Source: Cyanodermella asteris (taxonomy: Eukaryota > Ascomycota > Lecanoromycetes > Ostropales > Stictidaceae). From it: 64,000 nucleotides of DNA. Positions within the stretch are counted from its first letter, which is position 1. Each line of letters starts with the position of its first letter. The DNA lies in contig UYJD01000003.1 in the NCBI GenBank assembly GCA_900618795.1, positions 993,814 through 1,057,813 on the forward strand, in the 5' to 3' direction. The translations under genes and the position numbers were made by a program. Positions 1-10,738 of this stretch are shown here, one piece after another. The notes under the pieces were generated by a model, which saw only the letters and a program-made list of their open reading frames with translations, searched no databases and was not told the DNA's origin.

Positions 1-207
1 TGATTTGTGATTCCAGTGGTTTGTGGCATTGCCATCAGATCAAGGCAAATTACACTTGGCTGCTCGTTGTGGGGAACTTCATTATTCCATTCATCGAAGT
101 CGACCTCAGTTGAATGACGCCAGGTTCACTAGCACGCACAACCGCTCTTTCCTCCATAATAGTGCTGCTCATAGGCATCCTCATACTCTCCTCCGACAAA
201 CCCCCCC

Positions 208-1122
208 ATGCTCTCTCGCCTCCGTCTCACCACCACACACCTCTTTCCAGCCCAACTCACCCAAATACGCACCATGTCGACCTTCAACCTCCCCGACCAG
301 CCCTCTACGGTGCCAGTCCACCTCACCCCGGACCTAACCTCATCCCAACTCCTCTCCTTCCCCGCCTTCAAAACCTGGATCTCCTCCCTGAACTCCAACC
401 TCGCCCTCCAATCCTCCCCCTCGCACACCTTCCACCGATCCCCGTACAAGCTCCGCGCCATCGCCATCCAATCCGTGGACTGGTTCGGCCCGAACAAGGA
501 CAAGCTCGGCTTCGTCAAGCTCAAAGCCGAAATCACAAACGACGCCGGCGACCACCTTCCGGGATCCGTGTTCCTGCGCGGCGGCAGCGTGGCCATGCTG
601 CTGATCCTGCAACCGAACGACGTGCCTGCGGAGTCCGAAAGGGACAAGTACGTGATCCTGACAGTGCAGCCGCGGATCCCCGCGGGTAGTTTGTCCTTTG
701 TGGAGATTCCGGCGGGGATGCTGGACGATGGGACGCTCAAGGGGGCGGCGATGAAGGAAATTGAGGAGGAGACGGGCCTGGCGGTTGCGGAGGAGGAGTT
801 GACGAACTTGTCGGAATTGTCGCTGTCGTTGGCGAGCAAGGCTGATGATAGTGTCGAGGGCGAGGAACAGTTGCAGGCGGCGATGTATCCGAGTGCCGGG
901 GGCAGTGATGAGTATGTTCCGGTGTTTCTTGCGCAGAAGCGTATCAAGCGGGAGGATCTGGATGGATGGAGGGGAAAGCTGACTGGGTTGAGAGATCACG
1001 GGGAGAAGATTACGTTGACTTTGTGTCCATTGGAGGATCTTTGGAAGATGGGATCGAGGGATGCGAAGACACTTGCTGCTTGGGCGTTGTATAGTGGTTT
1101 GAAGAGAGAAGGTAAGCTATAG
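208..1122 (+). CDS. Nudix hydrolase, ADP-sugar diphosphatase-like (NUDT14 type)
   Basis: Single open exon of 304 aa. Residues about 169-192 form a Nudix box with the GMLDD lead seen in plant ADP-sugar diphosphatases and the EIEEETG helix that binds the metal. Known family members hydrolyse ADP-ribose or ADP-sugars to AMP plus a sugar phosphate. The first 22 residues before a second Met at 274 are rich in Arg and Thr and lack acidic residues, so they could be a mitochondrial presequence, with Met23 giving a cytosolic form. Odd point: the last codons overlap a good 5' splice site (gtaagc at 1112) with an acceptor near 1167. Splicing would replace the last three residues with about ten others. 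Which end is used cannot be decided here. Confidence 0.85.
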   Translation: MLSRLRLTTTHLFPAQLTQIRTMSTFNLPDQPSTVPVHLTPDLTSSQLLSFPAFKTWISSLNSNLALQSSPSHTFHRSPYKLRAIAIQSVDWFGPNKDKLGFVKLKAEITNDAGDHLPGSVFLRGGSVAMLLILQPNDVPAESERDKYVILTVQPRIPAGSLSFVEIPAGMLDDGTLKGAAMKEIEEETGLAVAEEELTNLSELSLSLASKADDSVEGEEQLQAAMYPSAGGSDEYVPVFLAQKRIKREDLDGWRGKLTGLRDHGEKITLTLCPLEDLWKMGSRDAKTLAAWALYSGLKREGKL

Positions 1123-1608
1123 TCAATGCCATGTACGACAATGCTAGTGTACATCATTGCTGAGCAGACGATCCTTTCACACGTACTGGTTTGCGGTAGG
1201 CTACGAGATAGTCCAAAGTAAGTGAAGAAGGTTCAATTCCGTTCTATGAGAGGGCCATGTGCATTATGAAGATGACTGATACTTCATGAGTGCGATCTGA
1301 TGCACAATGTTGTTAAGCAGTGGTCTTCGCTGTTATCTCCATCCTCATAGAGCCAGCTGTCACGCTAAGATCACGGGGCTTGCCTCACGATAAGCAACAT
1401 ATTTGGCGATTGCACATGGTCGAAAGTTGATGGTCATTAATTCATGAGATTCGCGTGTGATGGCGCGTTTTGATTCATCATCTAAATAGCCAGATCCTGG
1501 TCGGACCGTGCAGACCAATGCAAGAAAAGTGAAACTTTCTGCGCCATATCCGTTCCCGAGACCAACTCCGGCATATCTAAAATCTGAAGAAAAGGAGGTT
1601 GCGTTCGC
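1123..1608. other. Intergenic gap, convergent 3' flanks
   Basis: Lies between the 3' ends of the Nudix gene and RPS13. It should hold both 3' UTRs and terminators. No convincing coding frame or RNA gene was seen. Confidence 0.5.
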
Positions 1609-2555
1609 TCATGCGACCATGGTGGAGGCAGTCGCGCTCTCGTACTTCCAGGTGGGAGGGAGACGGCCGGTGGTCTTGTAGTAGCGGGACAGACGGTGGA
1701 TACGGGACTCGATGAGACTATCACGAATCAGAACAACTCCTTGCGTGGCGCGGGACAATACTCACATCAAGCGGAATTTGCCATCCTTGTCCTTGCGGTT
1801 GCGCTCGAGGTGCTTTCGGACGGAGACAGCCTTCTTAATAAGGAAGTCTAGTCACAGTCAGTAAAAGTGTCTTCTGGTATATGAATCCGGCGTGATGGTC
1901 GTTTCCGAAGGAATGATCAACCGGATAGGAAAAGGTGGTACTCACAAAGATCCTCAGGCAGCTCAGGAGCAAGACCTGCAAAATCACTCTGTCAGCCAAA
2001 TTCATGACCAACTAGAGGCATAAGACCGAGATTGAAAACTCGAGAGCGACGACGACATAGCTTTCGCCAGTGTCCTCAGAAGCAGTTGTGAACAACGCCG
2101 TCGCGATCCACCCTTTCGGGCTGCGCTGATAAGGCAAGGAGTCTATTCAAGAAAACTTGTCCCATTTCTGGCAGACAAGACGTCTTGATGCTCTTTCTGT
2201 CCATCTCTTTTGCTTTTGATCGCCTCTTGTGTTTCTCTCTGATCTGGAATTCAAATCGTACCTTCGGACTTCAGGATGCGGAGAATCTTGTTGCCTGCAA
2301 TTCGGTCAGTATGGCACAGATTTGAAGCCGTCGCAAAGTGTCCGTACCAGTGACAAGCTTGACCTGGGCAATGCCGTGGGCATCACGCAAAGCAACACCA
2401 ATCTGCGATGGTGTAGCACCCTTACGGGCCAATTTGGCAATGTTCTCGACGACCTGCTGAGGGGTGGTCTTCAACCACGCTGGCGGGTTGCGGCTGTATG
2501 GGATGGCCGAGGCCGAGATACCCTTTCCCTTTCCCTTGGACTGAATGCGACCCAT
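1609..2555 (-). CDS. RPS13: 40S ribosomal protein S13 (uS15)
   Basis: Five exons on the minus strand: 2555-2348, 2294-2262, 1975-1946, 1847-1766, 1717-1609, joining in frame to 153 aa. The start [14 protein letters not shown], the block [20 protein letters not shown] and the end [18 protein letters not shown] match eukaryotic S13 almost residue for residue. It has two extra residues from a duplicated GK. The protein is part of the small ribosomal subunit. Dense short introns near the 5' end are usual for fungal ribosomal protein genes. Intron 2 (2261-1976, 286 nt) is much longer than the others. Upstream in-frame Mets are ignored because the family starts at MGR. Confidence 0.97.
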
Positions 2556-4873
2556 GTTGGCGATGTTGGGTTGTCGAAATTGTCGTTTGTCGAGGAGTTG
2601 TCGTGCAGCGGACGGAGATTGGCTTGGACGGTGTGAGGTTTGCCGCGATGTGCGTGCCAAGAGTTGCGGCCGCTGAGGGCTCGCTTAGGCTTGCCAAGCC
2701 GATCGTCGAAGTACCTTTGTACCTTGCTGAGCCTCGGTTACTCTATCATTGTCACTACCTACTCCTGTACCATTTTCTGCTTCGTTCCCAATTCTTAGTT
2801 ATTGATAGCTTGGGGCATTATTGGCATGCTGCGAGCCTCGTGCCAACAGGTTTGATCAGTATGCCGTATGGAAGCTAATGCTTGCATTCCGTTGTTCTTG
2901 CCGCAACGAATGGTGCTTCGGGTGAGCTCTTCTGCATCCTGCATGACACCATGCTCAATGCCAGCTGCCTGTAGGCACCTAGCAAAGCATAATCAATGGC
3001 TTGTGTGTGTCTGAAGGTGCCTTCGGCGTATTGCTGCATACTCATGCTTTATCCGCAATTGCGGAACGGAGTCAGATCAGCAATATACCGTACTGTATCT
3101 CACGCTCGTGCTGCGTGCCATGAGGCACGACCTCCCACGACTCGCCGGAACAGTAAGTGGAGCACACGACAGCACCACCAACTCCCACCCCCCTTTCAGC
3201 CATTAAAATCCAGCCAAGCTCAAGACAAGTCTCCCCCCTGCCAGAAAGCCTTCCATCCATGCACAGGTACGAAAGGCACCATTTGACGCACCCCGCCAGG
3301 AAACATCCCCTTTGGACCATGAGCTGCAAATCCTTCCGTACAAGGATGAGAAACCGACTCCATGACTCGTAAGACTCGCCGAGCCTCACATTTATTCCGG
3401 GCATGTCCTCTAGTACTATCACGACCCTGCCTTCCCCCGACAAGTTTTTCCAGAAGGGAAGTTCCGATCCTTTCCACGATTCAGCCATCCGGATGATGAA
3501 CTCCGTGGCCAGCTGGTGGAACCCCGAGTGTCCCTCCCATCCCTGTCGAGGAGAAAAAAAAATTGCCAAAATTTTGTGCCCATGCATTGGGTTGGAGTCC
3601 GAGGGGATCGGCAATCGAGACGACGCCTGTGGGAGTACCTGCGCGTGCTACTCGTGTGATGACCTGTCGACGGCGCAGATAATGTCATCTTCGTGGCTAC
3701 TAATGTAAGGTGCTTGGTCATGCTAGTTCACCGCCATGGTCAGAGCTGTGTTTCCCCACTTAGCCCATCCGGCTTGTACTTGCGTGTTGGGATGGAGACG
3801 GACCATGCACGGAACGTGATGCATTTTGCATTGTTTGGCAATTCTCGAGCCCCCCTTTTTCCTACTTTTCTCGAGGCCGGTTCCATCTGCGTCTCGGGAA
3901 CAGGCCTCATCCTTGTCAACTCAATACCACAGTCCCGCGGTCTTGGGACCCCTTTAGCTTCGGACTACACGTTGCGGCAACGGGGAAATGTCACCACACT
4001 TGCACGTGGCGGCACGAAACTCTGTATGGAGACTAGGCCGCCGTCTGAAAGTTGATCCTTTACGCCTTTTGAGGTGCAGAAAAGGCGACTACTCCGTATG
4101 GGTCTCGCCAATGCGTTACATCCACGTTGCCAAATGTGCACGATTTCGGTGATGTTGCTTGTGCCTAGCGTGCAGGGTCACTGTGGAGCTCATTGCGAGT
4201 CTTCGGGGAGTTCAGAATCCCCTTCTAAGCTCGAGTCGAAACCGGCCGGCATTTCAAAAGTCCGCATCGGACAGTAAGCTGGGGAATGTTTTGCAAAAAA
4301 ATGGATTATTACTTTTCGGACAGTTTGTTGCATTTGCAATTCTATCGTAAAAGTAAAGCCCTCGAAGCTGGGCTGCCGCTCCTCATGAGACTGGGTATCT
4401 TCTGTAGCAAGGAAAAAGGGGCGAGTAAACGCCAGTGCAGACTTTTGATTGTCCAGATATACATCGAGTACAAAAGGTTGCACTGCCAAGATGGCAGAGC
4501 TTTTGTATGTTAGGAGCCAACTCTGGCTCTCCGTTCCGGCAAACTCCAGGTTCTGGAGATGCCTGCTTTCGTCGTAGGGTCCATTTACCCCCCACAAGAC
4601 GTGTTCGACGCGCATGTGCCATTGAAGCGACGAGCACTCGGCGTTCGACCAAAGCGTGCGCCATTGCCGGAAGCATGGACACATGTCTTTCCCTGAAGGC
4701 CTCACTCGCTCGCACCTGAAACACGCCGTTGACATCATCCAAGCACCTGCCAGGTCAGGGAAATGGAATGCTTGAAGATCTTCCGTCGTCGGCGCAAAAT
4801 GCCATATTTGCCAACACAAGTCTTCACACCGACCGGGATCGGGATCGTGAGACTGCGCTCAGACACAAGCCCA
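2556..4873. other. Gene-poor stretch of 2.3 kb
   Basis: Promoter side of RPS13 and 3' side of the receptor gene. Many short frames exist on both strands (for example 3072-3614 minus, 180 codons), but none shows a domain, a signal peptide or clean intron structure. I see no tRNA, 5S RNA or transposon ends. Confidence 0.45.
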
Positions 4874-6915
4874 TCAAAACGCTCCGTGCCCGGAGCCGCC
4901 ACGCTCATATCCAAGCGCACGAAACCCCCTCTCCGGCAACGGACTCGGCGTGCGACTGCTATACATCGGGCTCGCAAAAGTGCTCGTCGGATCCCAGGAC
5001 AGCACCGGAGGACTCGCCCGGGTCTCTGGCAGGTCATTTCGATGCTCCATTCGCCGCGGGCTGCGCAAAGGAGGTTTCGGAGACGAGGGCGCCGGCGGAG
5101 TGTGGCTCATGGATTCGGCGTCGTTGATGAGCCAGCTTTCGCTGGCGTTGGAGGACTTGCGCTGCACGAGCGCTTGGGAGTGGGGGATGTAGGTGTGGGA
5201 TTGTTGCGAATGGGCGCGGGCGTGAGGTGAGGTGAGGGTTGGTCGCGGGTAGGAGAGGGAAGGTTGGTGGTTGGCTTGTGCTGTGCTTGGCCTGGAGAAG
5301 TTGAAGCTGACATGGCCGGCGTTGCTGCCGGATAGAGGGCCTGAGGAGGAAGGGAGCGGAGCGGTCATTGGTCCTTGTTGCGATGGGTTATTCGCATATG
5401 GAATAATTATTGTTTGCGAGTAATGATCGTCGTGGTGGTGGTGGTCTTCGTCGTCGTCGTCGCCGTCGTAGAGGGAACGGGAATGGTCGGAATGCGCTGG
5501 CGAGATTGAATTGACCATTTCAATGTCCATGGTTTCGCTTTTGCGCGCGACCGAGAGCCCTCCCGCTTCGCCCTTGATGATGTGTAGTTGTTGCGGCGTT
5601 GCTTGCATTCGATCTTGAAATGATATTTGGGACTGGCTTTTGAGACTCGAAGATGGCCGCCGTCTTTTTATGAAGATGTCTGCAATCAGCTCCCGCCATC
5701 CGAGCAACATTCCCCACTGTCCGAGAAAGAGCAAGCAGTAGATTCCACAGGCCACGATAAGGTAAGAGACTGGTAGAACGACTTTTTCGGAAAGAACGAA
5801 ATTTGAGGTCATGCTGGAGCATGGCTCTTTGGCCCCGTTGTGCGTGACCAGGCAGGCGATCCATGGCACTATTGATTGAACATCTCCAGAGGCGTGGCTG
5901 ATATCGTGGTCGAGTATCAGGAAAGCGGTTGCCAGGTAACAAGCCGTGATGACAACGAGTACGACAATCGTCATTCCGCGCCATTGAAGAGCAACCACTT
6001 TGCGGACTCTGCGATAAGTGGCGCGCTTCACGACTGCGCTTCTCCCACTGCTAGTCGTCACTTGGGTTCCGGTTCCGTTGGATGAGGGAAAGGCCTTGGG
6101 CCCATGGGCAACCTCCAGATAGACCTTGAGACAGTAGAAAAACGTGACCAGCTGCATGATTAGGGATATCCCAGAAAGTGCAAGTAACGGGCCCCAATAC
6201 GATCCGATGCTGTTGACGTGGTTGATATGACAGGTCGAACCCAGTCGGTAGCTAACTCCAGAAAGGACCAGAGCCAGGACAGTAAAGAGAATCGTCAAGC
6301 CCCAGCCGGCAAACTGTGCCGCATAGAAAAACAAGTCCCCGGGAACATACTTCCAGCAGATCTGAAGATGAACCGATAGAGACCGGATGAATACCCAGGT
6401 GACGCCCCCGAAGCCTCCGAAAAGAATGAAAGCACCGCTGAAAGCACATGATACGTCCGAACGCATGTTGTGTGGTGTGATGGCATCGTAGCACTGATCG
6501 GGTTTTGTGCCGAGCGGAACAACAAACGCCAATTCGAGGACGACAATTGCGACAATAAGGCAGATAGTCAGGTAGTGTCTGCTTGTTCGCGCTACTGGCA
6601 AAACAGCAAAAGAAATCAGCAGCAATATGGTACACGCCAAGGCTGGTACTGCTAGCCATTGGGCGCCAAGCAAGATGTCGTCGAAATCTAAAAGCGTCAG
6701 TAATTCTCTTCGACCTTCATTCCAGCCAAGCACTTACCATTAGGGTATATTGAGTTGGTGAGTGGACAAGGCAAACAGCACTCAACTTGGGGGTTGAGCA
6801 GAGACTGAGCGCATAGGCGGCCATCCTTCTGACCGGCAAGATATGGATAATCGGAGCCGACGAGGAAAGGGTGTGGACAAGCCTGCAAGGCAGCCGCTAA
6901 GCTGATATTGGCCAT
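4874..6915 (-). CDS. Seven-transmembrane receptor, fungal Frizzled/cAMP-receptor-like GPCR
   Basis: Two exons (6915-6738, 6687-4874) give 663 aa. A short Cys-rich extracellular N-terminus (residues about 12-60, ending CCLPCPLTNSIYPND) is followed by seven hydrophobic segments. The long third cytoplasmic loop is basic. The C-terminal tail of about 280 residues is rich in Ser, Pro and His/Asp runs, as in fungal G-protein-coupled receptors with regulatory tails. The CCLPCP pattern just before TM1 is typical of fungal receptors annotated as Frizzled/Smoothened-like or cAMP-receptor-like. Ligand and G-protein partner are unknown. The start at 6915 was chosen because the conserved N-terminus begins there. 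An in-frame Met lies four codons upstream. Confidence 0.75.
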
Positions 6916-9261
6916 ACTTGCAATCAATCAAGCCCACACCTTTCGGATTGAGATGGCGTTTAGACTTGCATGCCGCGGTCCGGGTGGTCAGATAAAGGTG
7001 CAAGGTAAGTCGGTTCCAGCCAGGTCGAGGACAGGAAGGGCAAATTCTGTTGCCTCGGTTGATGAGCTCTGAGCTCAAGGTCAATAATCCACAAATTCAG
7101 AGTTCCCGTGGTAGCTTGGTCCAGTGAGGTGCCAACTGCGTGCAGAAAGCCTTGAAGAGCCGGGAGATATATCACACTCGACGTGCGTCACACACGGAAG
7201 TATGCAGTGCCAGGGTGTGGTGTAGCAGTTCGGGAATAGGCGCAAGTGATAGCTGGGTAACGGCCGGCTGCGGAGGAGCAGGGATTGGTTTTGGAGCTGA
7301 CGTATGGGAGACAACAAGAGCTACATAGGGTGGCTATGTGCAAAACTCATAATGCATTATTGAGAAAGTAAAGGAAGGGGAGAAGAGGATTGTAAGGACC
7401 CGAAGCAGGTACAGGCTCAAGCTGTCAGGAGGAGCAGGAAGAGTAGTATAGACAGTCTGATCATGCCGAAGGCCATACCCACAGTGGCCGAGAGAGGCGA
7501 AGAAAATATTGGCGGCTGGTCCGTTCACGATCAGCACGCAGGTCGGGGACGGGTCGTGGGCTGCAGCCATCATCGCGTGAGAGGTCAGCCAGGCGTAGAA
7601 GCACGCTTCCGGCAATGATCCAAAGCATGTCCGGGGCCCCTGGTCGGGCATTGACAAGTGAAGTGTCGCATGGGGTACAGGCCGTGCAGTGGTTTTGGGA
7701 TGGACAGAGATAGGATGGACTTGTTCGACGGATGTCAGGATCGGCAGGCCAGCCCTTGCTGACTGCTGACGAGTCAGAATCCGGCGTGGGCGGCCATCCT
7801 GCTCGTAGCGCCAATGTCCGTCGAAGCGGAGGTTGTTCGAGCGTGCTATAGGCGATACCGCCGCGCATTCCTGGTGGAACCCGTCTCGTTGTACCAAAGC
7901 TGCGTCGTCCACTCACGCCCGCCATGCTCCAAAAGCTGCGCATTCTGGTCCATCGGCGCGACAGCCGCTACACGTCGTGAGAATTGAGAAGCACCACGTC
8001 AAGAGCTGAGCCGTCAGGTACACCAGCTCGAGCTGAGTTTGCCGCCTGCAATCGCACGAATCCAGAGCCTGACCGCTCTGTGAATGTGATGCTTTTCACG
8101 GGCGGTAGAGTAGGGCAAGCAGCCACAAAGACCACGCCGACCGCGTGTTGTCGCGATGTACGGCTCGGGTAGCAGTTCTGATTGACGTGCTGGCCGAGAC
8201 CGTGCCGCTGGTATCATTGCGGTTGTGCCCAGGATTATGAAAATTCTGTGGACGGTTCCTCAAGTCACCCGGTCTGATACGAGCGTGACGCCGCGATTTT
8301 GTCAGCGTAGCCAGCAGGCGGATTTGCGATATTGTGGCAGGTCGGCGAACCCGTTTGTCGCAGAAGGCCGTCGCACGAGTTGCGTAGCATCTTCGGACAC
8401 GAGCCTTGATTCTGCGACGTGGTCAGGGGAGAGAAGAGACTCGAACTATGGGCAGCACCGAAGCCGTGCGAGAAGTTCTGTCGCGTGGCAAGCCAACGCC
8501 ACGAGCGCGAGTCGCCCACCACGAACTCCTATCGATAGGCCAAGGCACAAGGCGGGTCTTCTGAACGGCCGCTGGTAGCAGTTCAGAAGACGTTGAATCA
8601 GAATTGAGAAGTGGCATTTCGTGGAGAAGCTGGTGCGCATTGCTGACTGCTCATTCGAGGCTGCTGGGTGTGCTGACTTTTGGGTGTCGTGACCAATGGA
8701 TGCTCGATGTTCAAGTTTCTCCTACAGACATGCTTCCCGCCCGCGGCAGATCTGCGAGGTGGTTTGTGACAGGCACCATTTGCAGTACTGCAACCCTCCT
8801 ACCTCGGATGAGATCGGTATGCAGGAAAGGATCATTTACGTGCAGCTGAGCTATTACGGACAACCTTTGTGGGGCGCCGCACACCTTGCGCAAGCGTGAA
8901 CCAAATGGGGAGCGCTACCTAATCATGCAAGTCGGTCTCCGATCGAAATGCAGAGCATCGATTGACGCGCTGTTGCGACATAGCTCACTAAGCCAACATG
9001 CGGAGATAATTACCAGGATAGCTTTGCATTCATCTAGGTAGCGTGACAGAACAGGGCCCGCAAAGTGATAATCTGCATGCCCGTAGTCTTATGTAAAGCT
9101 GGGCCTGGGGCCTCGGATAATCAAACCAATGTATCTTTGTATAATTGCCCAGTACTTGACCAACGGGCTAGAGAGAACAAATGTAGAAGCAGTCTCAAGA
9201 TAGGACGTTCGGGCTATAAAAATGTTTCAGGAGCACCGCCTCAGCGTCTGCGTTCCAAGGC
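6916..9261. other. Gene-poor stretch of 2.3 kb upstream of the receptor
   Basis: Contains the receptor promoter. Frames such as 7334-7912 and 7461-7943 (minus) are long enough to notice but overlap each other in different frames, have low-complexity composition and show no family motif. No RNA gene or repeat was recognised. Confidence 0.45.
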
Positions 9262-10171
9262 TTAATCGAGCCCTGAGCAGGTTCGTGTCTGAGCGAGCGA
9301 AATTATGGGGCTGTGAACAGCGACTTACGACATTACCTTCATCAAAACTGGTATCCTGCGATCCGATATTAGCATTTGGTTCGTAGCTCGTGAAAGAATG
9401 CCCAGCACAAAGTGCCGACACGACACAAAGCAAGATCGCTTCCACAATCAGAAGTCCGTTCCATTCACCGAGGCCGAAGCCTCTAACATAAGAGGTACCA
9501 GAAAATAGTATTAATCAAGGTGTTGTTCATCATTTGTGGAAGCGCTGCTTTGAAAAGAATCGGGTTGTACTCACAATCTAGTTTCGTTAATTTGAGCAGG
9601 CTGCCGGAAGCGTCCGATCGACGTAAGAGATGGTAGTATCAGGCCATTGCGCTGTTCCCGCCCGGCGAGCGTGGAGCAGAGTTCATTTGGAGAACAGCAA
9701 GGGTCCTAGACGTGACATGGTGTCTTTGGTGAGCAGGCACAGCACAATCTTCACGCGTGGCAATGAGACAAGCACACTTCGGCGAAGATGATTGCGGTGG
9801 GTGGTCGACGCCAGACCTCTGTTCGTTGCCATCAGAAGGCCATCATCGTCAAGCATACTTCGCAGTGACGCAAAAATGGCCCACAGTCGAGGCAGCTGGC
9901 CGAGGATACTGATATTGAGCACAGTACGTGGAGAGAAGAAATTTGTGCGGATGGGGCGCAGCTCGTAGAAAGTTTCGTCGCTGGCCGGAGTTTGGCTGTC
10001 TCCGACGACTCCAAGCGCATCCTTCCGCCGCCGCTCCGCTGAAACAATGAACAGAAGTGCCGCAGATCGCCTGTCACCTCAAGCCTCGAAATGAGTGTCG
10101 GCGTACTTACGAAGCTGCGAGTCCTCTCTCATGTCTGATGGCCGTCTCAGAGAAGGCGTTTGATGGGCCAT
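9262..10171 (-). CDS. Orphan single-pass membrane protein, five exons
   Basis: I do not recognise the family. Splicing exons 10171-10111, 10038-9755, 9705-9575, 9482-9337 and 9272-9262 keeps one frame for 210 aa. Every intron is GT..AG, 49 to 92 nt, and several carry CTCAC/CTGAC-like branch sites. That regularity is the main evidence for a real gene. The N-terminal half is basic and polar, with a conserved-looking FFSPRTVLNISILGQLPRLW stretch. A hydrophobic segment near the C-terminus (about residues 168-186) could span a membrane. The last exon adds only four residues, so the 3' end is the least certain part. It is the downstream tandem neighbour of TAF5. Confidence 0.5.
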
Positions 10172-10738
10172 CTACGACAAGATTTCCCGTCTGACTGCTC
10201 TCGTGATACTAGTTGACTAGGGGTGCCCTTTTCACGCCGCACCACAAGATGGACATTTTGTTCAGGCACTGGATGCTTATGTATTGCTTGAATAATCCTT
10301 TGGAAATTTCCAAGACCCAAGATATTCTAGTTGTCGTTGCAAAGTGGTACTTATGATACATAATCCCTGATTCCTTGCGTTGCGCGTTGTACAGGCTGCT
10401 GCCACAGGCAAATTCTCTTCCCCATGACTTTTCCTGAATTGCTGTCGCCGGGTGATGATTTTAGCAAAGCAACTCGATATCAATGCCTCCGCCATAGTAT
10501 CCTGAGGACTTCTGCCCATGGCAGGATCAAGCCTGACCAGTGGTGCAATTGAGCGTCCATTGACTGAATCTAGATCTGAACAGACGCATGTATGCTGACG
10601 GCACCGCAGCCATCGAACGCCCTTCGCCAAACGCCCATCGACAGGAATTGCTGCCAAAAAGTCCCGACTCCAGAGTATCAATACACCTGATGATGACTCA
10701 GGATTTGTCATCACCTGGCCTCAAAGCTGCGCCATGCC
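10172..10738. other. Intergenic gap between orphan gene and TAF5
   Basis: Holds the TAF5 3' flank and the orphan gene promoter. A 145-codon minus-strand frame (10277-10714) has no recognisable motif. Nothing else was seen. Confidence 0.4.

Noticed and set aside
129-947. 272-codon minus-strand ORF
   Set aside because: Antisense of the Nudix gene, which has a clear domain in the sense frame.
1228-1240. ggttcaattcc resembling a tRNA B box
   Set aside because: No matching A box, no acceptor stem and no T-arm pairing around it.
3072-3614. 180-codon minus-strand ORF
   Set aside because: No motif, signal peptide or splice structure, and competing frames overlap on both strands.
7334-7943. Two overlapping minus-strand ORFs of 160-192 codons
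   Set aside because: They overlap in different frames, have low-complexity composition and no recognisable family, so chance is more likely.
10277-10714. 145-codon minus-strand ORF after TAF5
   Set aside because: No motif and lies in a 3' flank; no splice support.
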